Below, in pieces: positions 1-8,150 of a stretch of 59,776 bases of DNA (its first letter is position 1; each line of letters starts with the position of its first letter). The translations under genes were made by a program, and so were the position numbers. The stretch covers positions 1 through 59,776 of the forward strand of contig JAPOKJ010000020.1 of NCBI GenBank assembly GCA_029977705.1. Reading direction: 5' to 3'. Source of the stretch: Burkholderiales bacterium (GTDB taxonomy: Bacteria > Pseudomonadota > Gammaproteobacteria > Burkholderiales > Burkholderiaceae_E). The notes beneath the pieces were generated by a model, which saw only the letters and a program-made list of their open reading frames with translations, had not been told where the DNA came from and did no database searches.

Positions 1-1022
1 CCTTCTCCTACGCCCTGATCAACGACCCGGCCCAGGCCTTCAGCATCGATCCCAAATCCGGCACCCTGTCCCTCACCGCACAGGGCCAGGGCCTGCTCAA
101 CTCCGGTCAAACCCATGAGCTGACCGTCGCCCTCACCGACAAGGCCGGACTGCAGATCGCCAAGACCTTCGCCATCAAGATGCCGGCCTATATGCCGATG
201 CAGGACAGTGGCTCGGGAGGTGGCTCGGCAATGACGGGCAATGGCGGCGGCACGATCGACTCAGGAGTCATCATCATCACCGGCACCGATGTCGCCGTGT
301 CTGGTACGCCAGCGGGCCCAGGCCAGGGGACGGGCGCCACATCCAAGGCCCGGGCTGCAGCACCGTTGATGATGGGCGAGGCCACGCCCGGTCTTGGCAC
401 GGCCGCCTCAGCACCGCAACAGCCCCTCGAAATCAATCCAGCGCGTCCTCTCTACAGCACGACAGTGCCGGGGAGCAGCAAACGCCAGGCGGATGCTCCG
501 GTGAGCAGCACCGCCGCGCAGGCTTATCAGGCGACCTTGCCAGAGGCGACCCGACTGCTGGCCCTGCTTGATCCAGCCCTCTCGCAAGAGGGCGAGGCAC
601 GCGTGCGTCCCATCCCCAGCGGCTCAGCCCTGCCCAATCGTCCGGCCATCGACGGCCGATTGCTTGCCGACGGCGGTGATCCTGGCTCGGGCGACGCGCA
701 GGAGGGTCGCGCCGGAGGTCTCATCCAATTGATCAGTCGCGAGCCCCTCTACGTGGCGGGCGCCATCATCAGTGCCGGGGCAGTCTGGTGGGCCGCCCGC
801 GGCATGGCCTTGATGACGGTACTGGCCGCCGGTGCCCCCGCCTGGCGGCAGGTGGACATGCTCCCGGTGGTCCTGCAGGGCAGCACCGCCGTCGAGCCCG
901 ACCCGACCGACCTGCATGAGGATTCGAAACTGGAAACCGAGATGACGGCCACCTTCTTCCACGCCGATGAAGGCGAACTGGAGGAGGCCGCGATCGGCTC
1001 CCTGCTGGATCGACCGGCCTGA
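1..1022 (+). CDS. C-terminal part of a giant cadherin-like surface protein (5' end outside window)
   Basis: The frame is open from base 3 and enters from upstream, so only about 340 C-terminal residues are present. The first 60 codons read like the end of a cadherin-type repeat (FSIDPKSGTLSLT, then ELTVALTDKAG). A Gly/Ser-rich and then Ala/Pro-rich linker follows. Near the end is a hydrophobic stretch (VAGAIISAGAVWWAARG) followed by PAWRQVDMLPVVLQG and an acidic tail. There is no RTX nonapeptide repeat, autotransporter barrel or LPXTG-like signal. A membrane segment just before the C terminus could anchor the protein or hold it during export. It is followed on the same strand by export-type genes and is the likely substrate of that module, which is inference. 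The repeat architecture is clear; the full length is unknown. Confidence 0.8.
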   Translation, partial: FSYALINDPAQAFSIDPKSGTLSLTAQGQGLLNSGQTHELTVALTDKAGLQIAKTFAIKMPAYMPMQDSGSGGGSAMTGNGGGTIDSGVIIITGTDVAVSGTPAGPGQGTGATSKARAAAPLMMGEATPGLGTAASAPQQPLEINPARPLYSTTVPGSSKRQADAPVSSTAAQAYQATLPEATRLLALLDPALSQEGEARVRPIPSGSALPNRPAIDGRLLADGGDPGSGDAQEGRAGGLIQLISREPLYVAGAIISAGAVWWAARGMALMTVLAAGAPAWRQVDMLPVVLQGSTAVEPDPTDLHEDSKLETEMTATFFHADEGELEEAAIGSLLDRPA

Positions 1023-1241
1023 CCAGGCGCGGCCCGGGCCCTGCCCACCCGCCGGCCCTGAAGCCCGGATGAGCCCGTCCGGCGCGGCGCAATTGCATCT
1101 TTCACGCCACGCGCCGTCCGTCCATCCCCCATCCCCGGACGATTGACGGCCGCCTTTGGCCCCCTTGTAGGGAATGGTCCACAGTGGGATCAGCCGAAAA
1201 AAAGTCTGCCGGACACAGGCCAGACATCACCGGAAGGGAAA
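1023..1241 (+). other. Intergenic region before the export operon
   Basis: These 219 bases separate the giant-protein gene from the adaptor gene. No convincing gene is visible. The frame of the next gene stays open back to a TTG at 1143, but the stretch 1143-1241 lacks a good ribosome binding site, so I treat it as leader. It may hold the promoter for the module A export genes; no clear sigma-70 boxes were found. Confidence 0.4.
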
Positions 1242-3065
1242 GTGGGTATCGTCAAGGATCCGTGGGTCGCACAACCTGCCGTCAAGACCGTCACCAAGAC
1301 GGCCTCGACGGTATTGCTGATCCGCTCCAACATCGTCAAGGACGTAGAGACGATTTCGGTCTGGCCCGAAGGCGCCGTCGCGCCCAGTTCCCTGGTCGAA
1401 CTGGCGCGCCAGGCGACCAAGGAAGGCAAATCCTTCCAGAAAAACCGCTTTTCGAAGACCACCAAGACCTCCACCACCCTGATCGCAGTCCCGCTGAGCA
1501 ACAAGGCCAGCGGCACCCAGCAGGCGCGCGTGGTCGGCGCCATTGCCATGGCCATGCCAACCAAGGCCTTGGCCGACGCCCCTGCACCCGAGGCCCGCAT
1601 CGACCCGATCGCGGAAGGCGCGCGCCGCAAGCAGATGGAAGCCGCCATCGAGGACGCCAGGCTGGCCCGGCAGGAGCAGGCCGAGCAGCAGGCCCGTGCC
1701 GCCATGGTGCTGCACCTGCTGTCCCTGATTCATGGCCATACCCGATTCGAAGCCTCGGCCAGCGACTTTGTCACCGAGTTGGCGGACAAGCTCAAGGCGC
1801 GACGCGTCAGCGTCGGCTTCATCCGGGACGGCCATACCAAGCTGACCGCCATCTCCCATGTGGCGACGATCCAGAACAGCGCCGTGCTGGCGAGGGACCT
1901 GGCGCTGACCATGGACGAGGCCCTCGATCAGGCCAGCACCATCGTCTACCCGCAGCCGCGCGGCGCTGAGCCGCGGGTCACCCTGGCGCACGAGCGCTTC
2001 GTGACCCGTCACGATGCCTCGCACCTGGTCACGGTCCCGATCATGGTGGCGGAGGATGCTGATCGCTCTCTGGTGGGTGCGCTGACCGTCGAATTCGCCA
2101 GCCCGGCCGAAGTCACCCCCCAGCGAATCGACATGCTCGAGCAGTTGGCGGCCGTGCTCGGCCCCGCCCTGGATACCAAGCGCCGGGCAGCCACCCTGCT
2201 CAAGGGCCTGTTCCATAGCGGGTTGCGCAGCCGCGGCAAGCACCTGCTCGGGACTCAGCGGCGCAAGCACCTGGCCATCGCTGCGATCGGGCTGATCCTG
2301 CTGGCCAGCCTGTTCATTCCGATCGAGCATCGCATCACGGCAACTGCACGACTTGAAGGTTCGACCCAGCGTGTCATGGCGGCTGCCACCGACGGGTACA
2401 TTGGCGCCGTCCACGCCCGCCCCGGGGTACGGGTCAAGAAGGGTCAGGCCCTGATCGACCTGGACGATCGCGACCTGAAACTGGAGCGTCGCAAGCTCGA
2501 AGCCGAATTTGCCCAGACCGAGCGCAAGTACGGCGAAGCCCTGGTCAAGGAAGACCAGGGCCAGATCGCCATCCAGCAGGCACGCATGAGCCAGTTGCGC
2601 GCCCAGGTCGCCACGCTGGATGACCAGTTGGGCCGCATCAAGCTGAGCGCACCGTTTGACGGCGTCGTGCTCAGTGGCGACCAGACCCAGTCCCTGGGCG
2701 CTCCCGTCAAGCGCGGCGATGTGCTGATGACGCTGGCGCCCGCCAACCAGTACCGGCTGGTGGTCGAGGTCGATGAGCGCGATATCGCGCTGATCAAGCT
2801 TTCGCAGAACGGCCACCTGGTGCTCAGCGCCCTGCCGGATCGCCAATTTGCGATCTCGGTGCAACGTGTCACTCCGGTGGCGGTGGTCAAGGAAGGGGCC
2901 AATGTCTTTGAAGTCGAGGCCCGCATCGACAGCGCCGATCCGCAGATCCAGCCGGGTCTGGAAGGCGTGGCCAAGATCGACACTGGCCAAAGGCCGCTGA
3001 TCTCGGTGCTCACCAACCGGCTTCGTCAGTGGCTGCATCTGAGCCTTTGGAAGTGGAAGCTGTGA
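1242..3065 (+). CDS. GAF-domain HlyD-family membrane adaptor (module A)
   Basis: About 607 residues. The N-terminal half is cytoplasmic: a charged Ala/Gln-rich helix, then a GAF-like domain around residues 150-320. One membrane helix (about 344-361, AIGLILLASLFIPI) is followed by a HlyD-type periplasmic part with a lipoyl-like half (AATDGYIGAVHARPGVRVKKG), a short coiled coil and a beta-barrel region. HlyD proteins bridge inner-membrane exporters to outer-membrane channels. The cytoplasmic GAF domain is unusual and may bind a small ligand or a partner. I chose GTG 1242 because GGAAGGGA lies just upstream; an in-frame TTG at 1143 would add 33 residues. The stop overlaps the next gene's GTG by 4 bases, so translation is probably coupled. 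A paralogue lies at 26259-27611. Confidence 0.82.
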   Translation: MGIVKDPWVAQPAVKTVTKTASTVLLIRSNIVKDVETISVWPEGAVAPSSLVELARQATKEGKSFQKNRFSKTTKTSTTLIAVPLSNKASGTQQARVVGAIAMAMPTKALADAPAPEARIDPIAEGARRKQMEAAIEDARLARQEQAEQQARAAMVLHLLSLIHGHTRFEASASDFVTELADKLKARRVSVGFIRDGHTKLTAISHVATIQNSAVLARDLALTMDEALDQASTIVYPQPRGAEPRVTLAHERFVTRHDASHLVTVPIMVAEDADRSLVGALTVEFASPAEVTPQRIDMLEQLAAVLGPALDTKRRAATLLKGLFHSGLRSRGKHLLGTQRRKHLAIAAIGLILLASLFIPIEHRITATARLEGSTQRVMAAATDGYIGAVHARPGVRVKKGQALIDLDDRDLKLERRKLEAEFAQTERKYGEALVKEDQGQIAIQQARMSQLRAQVATLDDQLGRIKLSAPFDGVVLSGDQTQSLGAPVKRGDVLMTLAPANQYRLVVEVDERDIALIKLSQNGHLVLSALPDRQFAISVQRVTPVAVVKEGANVFEVEARIDSADPQIQPGLEGVAKIDTGQRPLISVLTNRLRQWLHLSLWKWKL

Positions 3066-5209
3066 GTGCCCAGACCTCCATCTTCAGCCAGGAGTGGTAT
3101 CGGCTCGCCAGCCTGAAACCGAGTCTGCGACCCGGTGTCCGGATCTCGCGCCAGACCCATCGCGGCGAGGTCTGGTACGTGCTGCTCGATCCGGTCAATG
3201 GCTCGCATCAACGCGTCAACCGGCTGGCCTATGAATTGGTCGGACGGCTCGATGGCCGCAACACCTGCGAGGACATCTGGCAGACCCTGCTGCGCCGCCT
3301 GGGCAACAAGGCGCCCAGCCAGGACGAGGTGATCCGTACCATGTCCCAGTTGTACGAGTCGAACATGCTCAGCCTGTCGACGCGGGGCGACTTTGAACAA
3401 CTCAAGGCGCAAGGTCAGAAGCTGCAGCGCCAGCAGGCCATTGCCGGCGTCAATCCGCTGTCCTTCCGCGTCGCAGTCTGGCAGCCAGGCCCCTGGCTGG
3501 ACCGGATGCAGTCTCTGGCCCGGGCCTTGTTCTCGACACCGGGCATGCTGGTCTGGTGCCTGCTCGTGCTTGCGGCCTTGTTGACCTTGGCCATCCAGTG
3601 GAAAAGCTTCAGCAATGACCTGAACGGGCTGTGGAGCCATCCACAAAGCCTGCTGCTTTCGTGGCTGGTCTACCCGGTCCTCAAGTTCATCCATGAGATG
3701 GCCCATGCACTTGCGGTGCGCCGCTACGGCGGCGACGTCGGAGAATTTGGCGTGCGGATGCTCACGCTGCTGCCGGTCCCCTATGTCGATGCCTCCAGCG
3801 CCAACCTGTTCGCCTTCAAGCACCAGAGGGCCGTGGTGGCAGGTGCCGGCATCGCTGCCGAGGTGGGACTGGCGGCAATGGCCATCCTGCTGTGGGCCTC
3901 GATGGGCCCCGGCATGCCCCGGCAGATTGCCTTGTTCGTGGTCCTGATCGGCGGCCTGTCCACGCTCGCCTTCAATGCCAATCCGCTGCTCAAGTTCGAT
4001 GGCTACTACCTGCTGACCGATCTGCTCGAATTGCCCAACCTGGCGCAACGCAGCCAGACCTTCTGGAAACAGTGGTTCAAGCGAATCCTGTTCGGCGTCG
4101 ATCCCGGCCAGCACAATACCCTGGCCAGGGGCGAGGCGCCCTGGCTTTCCGTTTACGGCGCGCTCAGCTTCATCTACCGATGGGTGCTCGGGCTGGGCCT
4201 GGTGATCCTGGCCGCGGACCTGCACTGGACGGTGGGCCTGATCATGCTGGGTAGCTCACTGTTCATGTTGGTCATCAAGCCTTCGCACACCCTGCTCAGC
4301 TATCTGGCCCATGATCCATCCTTGGGCGTACGGCGCGCACGCGCGATCGCCGTATGCGCGGCATTGGCCGTCGCGCTGGTCTTCGGCCTGCTGATGCTCA
4401 GGCTTCCCGCGACGACGGCTGCTCAGGGCGTGGTCTGGGCACCGGAAAAAACCCAGGTACGGGCGCAAAGCCCCGGCTTTGTTGAAAGCCTCCAAGTCCG
4501 GGATGGCGATCGCGTCAAGACCGGAACCGTGATTGCCCGTCTGTACAACGAGGAACTGATCACTGACTGGAACCGTCTGCAGGCGGAACTGACCGAAGCG
4601 CGCACCGAGCGCCTGGCAGCGATGGGCAATGATGCCTTGCAGATGCGCACCATCGAGGACCGCATCGGGCGCATCGAGGCTGAACTGGCGCTTCTGGCGC
4701 GCCGCATCGAGGCGCTCGAGGTGCGTGCGGAGAGCGACGGCGTGCTGGTCATTCCGCGCGTCAACGACCTGCTCGGCCGTCACGTCCGCAAGGGCGAACA
4801 ATTCGCCCAGATCCTCACTGGCGATCCCACCGTGATCCGGGTGGCGGTCGTCAATCATGAAGCCAGCCGGGTACGTACCCAGACCGATCAGGTCGAGGTG
4901 ATGTGGCCAGGTCGGGCGGGCGAGACGACACAGGCCCGTCTGCTGGGAGAAGTGCCGGCCACCGTCAACACCCTGCCCAGTGCAGCGCTGGGCGAGAAGG
5001 GCGGCGGCAGGATCCAGATCGATCCGCAAGGCGGCGATGGCACCCGAACCAGCGAACCGGTCTTCCTGTTCGACGTGCAGACCCCCTTCAATCCAGGCGC
5101 CTATCCAGGCATGCGCATCTGGGTTCGCTTCGACCACGGGAGTGAACCGGTGCTGACGCTCCTGCACCGAGAGTGGCGTCGACTCTTCCTCAGGCATTTC
5201 GAAAAATGA
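3062..5209 (+). CDS. PqqD-like / M50 zinc metalloprotease / HlyD fusion protein (module A)
   Basis: About 715 residues in three parts. Residues 1-100 resemble a PqqD-like winged helix (peptide-recognition fold), with VWYVLLDPVNG and a C-terminal helix pair. Residues about 150-440 form a multi-pass M50 site-2-protease-like domain with H211-E212-M-A-H215 and the second metal motif N307-P308 ... D313-G314 (KFDGYY), so all expected zinc ligands are present. From about 455 a lipoyl/HlyD module follows (VRAQSPGFVESLQVRDGD), with a coiled coil and barrel. The family is usually annotated as a putative peptide zinc metalloprotease. GTG 3062 overlaps the previous stop (GTGA), with GGAAG upstream; GTG 3029 is an alternative. 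It may be the inner-membrane core of an exporter and may cleave or hold a substrate leader, which is inference. Confidence 0.85.
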   Translation: MSAQTSIFSQEWYRLASLKPSLRPGVRISRQTHRGEVWYVLLDPVNGSHQRVNRLAYELVGRLDGRNTCEDIWQTLLRRLGNKAPSQDEVIRTMSQLYESNMLSLSTRGDFEQLKAQGQKLQRQQAIAGVNPLSFRVAVWQPGPWLDRMQSLARALFSTPGMLVWCLLVLAALLTLAIQWKSFSNDLNGLWSHPQSLLLSWLVYPVLKFIHEMAHALAVRRYGGDVGEFGVRMLTLLPVPYVDASSANLFAFKHQRAVVAGAGIAAEVGLAAMAILLWASMGPGMPRQIALFVVLIGGLSTLAFNANPLLKFDGYYLLTDLLELPNLAQRSQTFWKQWFKRILFGVDPGQHNTLARGEAPWLSVYGALSFIYRWVLGLGLVILAADLHWTVGLIMLGSSLFMLVIKPSHTLLSYLAHDPSLGVRRARAIAVCAALAVALVFGLLMLRLPATTAAQGVVWAPEKTQVRAQSPGFVESLQVRDGDRVKTGTVIARLYNEELITDWNRLQAELTEARTERLAAMGNDALQMRTIEDRIGRIEAELALLARRIEALEVRAESDGVLVIPRVNDLLGRHVRKGEQFAQILTGDPTVIRVAVVNHEASRVRTQTDQVEVMWPGRAGETTQARLLGEVPATVNTLPSAALGEKGGGRIQIDPQGGDGTRTSEPVFLFDVQTPFNPGAYPGMRIWVRFDHGSEPVLTLLHREWRRLFLRHFEK

Positions 5210-7248
5210 TGAGTCCAAGAGCCATTTCCGGCGGTGCCCAATCCCTGCCTTCTCCCGGGCTGGTGTGGGGCCGCTATCCGCAACGCAACGCCAGGGCTCA
5301 GGAGGCCGGCAGCTGGCAGCGGATGCTGCGCAAGCAGGCCAGCCGTCTGCGGCCCAGCAACAGCGACAAGGCCTTGCGACGCCTGGACCTGTTTGCCCGC
5401 GAGAGCCTGGCCCGGATGGCGGAACTGACCTTGCTCGAAGACGCCGCCCTGCAGGCGCAGATGACGCGCACACGCGCGCAAATTGCCAGGGACGGACTGA
5501 GTGATGAACTGGCCCAGGCACTCTCGGCGCAGGTCTGCGAGACCAGCCGGCGGGTACTGGGCAAGACACCCTATCCGGTCCAGTTGATGGCCGTGCGGGC
5601 CATGCTGGACAACTGCCTGGCACAGATGCAGACCGGCGAGGGCAAGACCTTGGCCGTCGGACTGGCCGCTGCGCTGGCGGCGCTTGCCGGCGTGCCGGTG
5701 CTGGTCATCACTGCCAACGATTATCTGGTGAGTCGGGATGAGGCCTTGATGGCCCCCCTGTTCGACGCCCTCGAACTTGCCCACGCACATGTCGCCCGTG
5801 AACACTCGCCGGAGCAACGTCGACAGGCCTACGGTGCCCAGATCTGCTACTGCACGGCCAAGGAGCTCGGCTTTGACTACCTGCGCGACCAGGCCGCGCT
5901 GCAACTGGGGCAGGTCGACCTGAACTTTCAGCTCCAGACCCTGGTGCTGCAGGAGCCCGAAGGAAAAATGCCGCAGCCCATGCTGCGTGGCCTGTGCATG
6001 GCGATCATCGATGAGGCCGACAGCATCCTGCTCGATGAGGCCATCACGCCCCTGATCCTGTCGCGTGCGATCAAGGACGAAACCCAGCTGGCACGCCTGC
6101 GGCTGGCCCTGCACCTGGCGCGCCAGCTCTGGCCCAAGAGCCATTACGAGGTGGACGCAGCCCGCCAGTCCTGCCAGCTGACCGAGGATGGCAAGGCCTA
6201 TCTGGCTGATCTTTGCCTGACCACGATGTCAGGGGACGATGCCGGTCATCTGTGGACCCATCAGCGCTTTCGGGAAGAGTTGGTCTGCCTGGCCCTGGCC
6301 GCCCTGAACCTTTACCGGATCGATCGCGACTATGTGCTTCGCGAGGGTGAAATCCAGATGATCGATCAGCCCACCGGCCGTCTGGCCGAAGGGCGCAAGT
6401 GGTCGCGCGGCATCCATCAGCTGATCGAACTGAAGGAAGGCCTGGAGCCGACCGACCAGACCCAGACCATGGCGCAGATCAGCTTCCAGCGCCTGTTCCC
6501 GCGCTTCCTGAGGCTCTCGGGCGTCAGCGGCAGCCTGATCGAGGCGCGCGCCGAACTGCACAGCATCTACCGGCTGCGCACGGTCTGCATCCCGCTGAAC
6601 AAGCCGAGCCGGCGCAAGGATCATGCGCCCGTGCTGCATGCCCATGCGCGCCGCAAGTGGCAGCATGTGCTGCGCCTGGCCGAACAGCTGCACCGGCGCG
6701 GTCAGCCGGTGCTGCTCGGGACCGACTCGGTCGCCGCCTCGCGCCAGTTGAGTCACTGGCTGCAACGCGCGGGGCTGCCGCACCAGATGCTCACCGCCGC
6801 ACAGGATGGCGACGAGGCTGCCATCGTCGCCCGCGCTGGCGAGCGTGGCGCCATCACGGTCACCACCAACCTGGCCGGGCGTGGCACCGATATCCATGTG
6901 GGCGCCGAGGTCGAAAGCCTCGGTGGCCTGGCGGTGATTGCCTGCCATCTGAACGCCGAGCGGCGCATCGACCGGCAGCTGCTGGGCCGCAGTGGCCGCC
7001 AGGGTCAGGCTGGCAGCACTTACACCATCCTGAGCCTGGACGATCCGCTGTTCTTGCGCACCTTGCCGAACTGGCTGGATCGCCTGCTGCGCAAGCGCCT
7101 GGCCCAGAAGGGTCAGCCTGCGCCGGCCTGGCTGATGCGCGCCGCGCAGGCCCGGGAAGAATCGCGTGCCAGCCGCAGTCGGCTGGACCTGCTCGAAAAC
7201 CAGAACCGCAAAGAACGATTGCTCGCCATGGCGGGCAGCAGCGAATAG
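5206..7248 (+). CDS. Shortened SecA-like ATPase
   Basis: About 680 residues, against roughly 900 for housekeeping SecA. SecA motor motifs appear in order: Walker A MQTGEGKT (141-148), YCTAKELGFDYLRDQ, DEAD-type box D269-E-A-D272 in IIDEADSILLDEA, a SecA-like cross-linking region (DYVLREGEIQMIDQPTGR, KWSRGIHQLIELKEG), TTNLAGRGTDI (553-563) and GRSGRQG (594-600). It stops soon after the second nucleotide-binding fold, so most of the helical scaffold, the two-helix finger, the helical wing and the zinc-binding tail are absent. A cytoplasmic ATPase working on a polypeptide is the likely role. ATG 5206 overlaps the previous stop (ATGA); ATG 5209 is equally possible. Its place between an M50-HlyD gene and an adaptor gene points to a dedicated export job rather than general secretion. 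Confidence 0.88.
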   Translation: MMSPRAISGGAQSLPSPGLVWGRYPQRNARAQEAGSWQRMLRKQASRLRPSNSDKALRRLDLFARESLARMAELTLLEDAALQAQMTRTRAQIARDGLSDELAQALSAQVCETSRRVLGKTPYPVQLMAVRAMLDNCLAQMQTGEGKTLAVGLAAALAALAGVPVLVITANDYLVSRDEALMAPLFDALELAHAHVAREHSPEQRRQAYGAQICYCTAKELGFDYLRDQAALQLGQVDLNFQLQTLVLQEPEGKMPQPMLRGLCMAIIDEADSILLDEAITPLILSRAIKDETQLARLRLALHLARQLWPKSHYEVDAARQSCQLTEDGKAYLADLCLTTMSGDDAGHLWTHQRFREELVCLALAALNLYRIDRDYVLREGEIQMIDQPTGRLAEGRKWSRGIHQLIELKEGLEPTDQTQTMAQISFQRLFPRFLRLSGVSGSLIEARAELHSIYRLRTVCIPLNKPSRRKDHAPVLHAHARRKWQHVLRLAEQLHRRGQPVLLGTDSVAASRQLSHWLQRAGLPHQMLTAAQDGDEAAIVARAGERGAITVTTNLAGRGTDIHVGAEVESLGGLAVIACHLNAERRIDRQLLGRSGRQGQAGSTYTILSLDDPLFLRTLPNWLDRLLRKRLAQKGQPAPAWLMRAAQAREESRASRSRLDLLENQNRKERLLAMAGSSE

Positions 7249-7263
7249 CAAGAGGACCACATC

Positions 7264-8130
7264 ATGCAACGACCCCTTCGATATCACGCCCTGGGCCTGG
7301 CCATGCTCGGCCTGACCGGCCTTGGCGCGGGCCAGGTCCGGGCGCAAGGCCTGGACTGCCTGATCCAGCCGCACCAGATCGTCCAGGTCGGCAGCGCCGT
7401 GCCCGGCGTAATCGAGAAAATGATGGCCGAGCGCGGCGATGTCGTACGACAGGGTCAGGTACTGGTGCAGTTGCAGGCCAGTGTCGAACGTGCCAACCTG
7501 GCGTTGGCCCAGAGCCGCGCACGCATCGTGGGCGAGGTGGCCGCGGCCGAGCAATCCTCCGAGTTTGCGCTGCGCGAGCACAAGCGGGCAGCGGAGCTGG
7601 CCCAGCGCAACTTTGTCAGCCAGAACTATGTCGACAAGGCCGCCACCGAGGCCCAGGTGGCCGGTTCCAAGGTCACCCAGGCCAAGGAGCGCAAGACCGT
7701 CGCCCAGCAAGAACTCGAGGTCGCCCAGGCGCAACTGGCCCTGCGCACCATCAAGAGTCCGATCACCGGTGTCGTCACTGACCGCTTCATGGCCGGTGGC
7801 GAACTGGTCGAGGACAAGCCACTGCTGCGCATCGCCCAGGTCGATCCGCTGCGCGTCGAAGTGGTGGTGCCTGCCTCGGTCTACGGCCAGGTGCAACGTG
7901 GCATGCAAGCCACCGTGGTCCCCGAATTCACCAATGCCAAGTCACGCAGCGCGATGGTGAGCGTGGTCGACAAGGTGGTCGATCCGGCCTCCAACACCTT
8001 CCGGGTACGACTGGAAATGCCCAACCCCCAGAATGACATCCCTGCCGGCCTGCGCTGCAAGGTGGATCTGGGCGTCAAGATTCCCGCCACTGCTCCCAGC
8101 TCGCTTCCCGTCAAGGGCAGCAAGAGCTGA
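7264..8130 (+). CDS. Periplasmic adaptor subunit (membrane fusion protein) of module A
   Basis: 288 residues with a Sec signal peptide (hydrophobic to about 28, cleavage near VRAQG). A lipoyl half-motif (VGSAVPGVIEKMMAERGDVVRQGQ), an alpha-helical hairpin (about 75-160), the second lipoyl half (TIKSPITGVVTDRFMAGGELV) and a beta-barrel domain follow, which is the RND-type membrane fusion protein order. The length is short for the family (usually 350-400), lacking most of the membrane-proximal domain. AGAGGACC lies before ATG 7264. It would extend the periplasmic part of the module A exporter. The counterpart in module B is at 27608-28576. Confidence 0.85.
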   Translation: MQRPLRYHALGLAMLGLTGLGAGQVRAQGLDCLIQPHQIVQVGSAVPGVIEKMMAERGDVVRQGQVLVQLQASVERANLALAQSRARIVGEVAAAEQSSEFALREHKRAAELAQRNFVSQNYVDKAATEAQVAGSKVTQAKERKTVAQQELEVAQAQLALRTIKSPITGVVTDRFMAGGELVEDKPLLRIAQVDPLRVEVVVPASVYGQVQRGMQATVVPEFTNAKSRSAMVSVVDKVVDPASNTFRVRLEMPNPQNDIPAGLRCKVDLGVKIPATAPSSLPVKGSKS

Positions 8131-8150
8131 ACGATGACAAGGCCTCGCGC

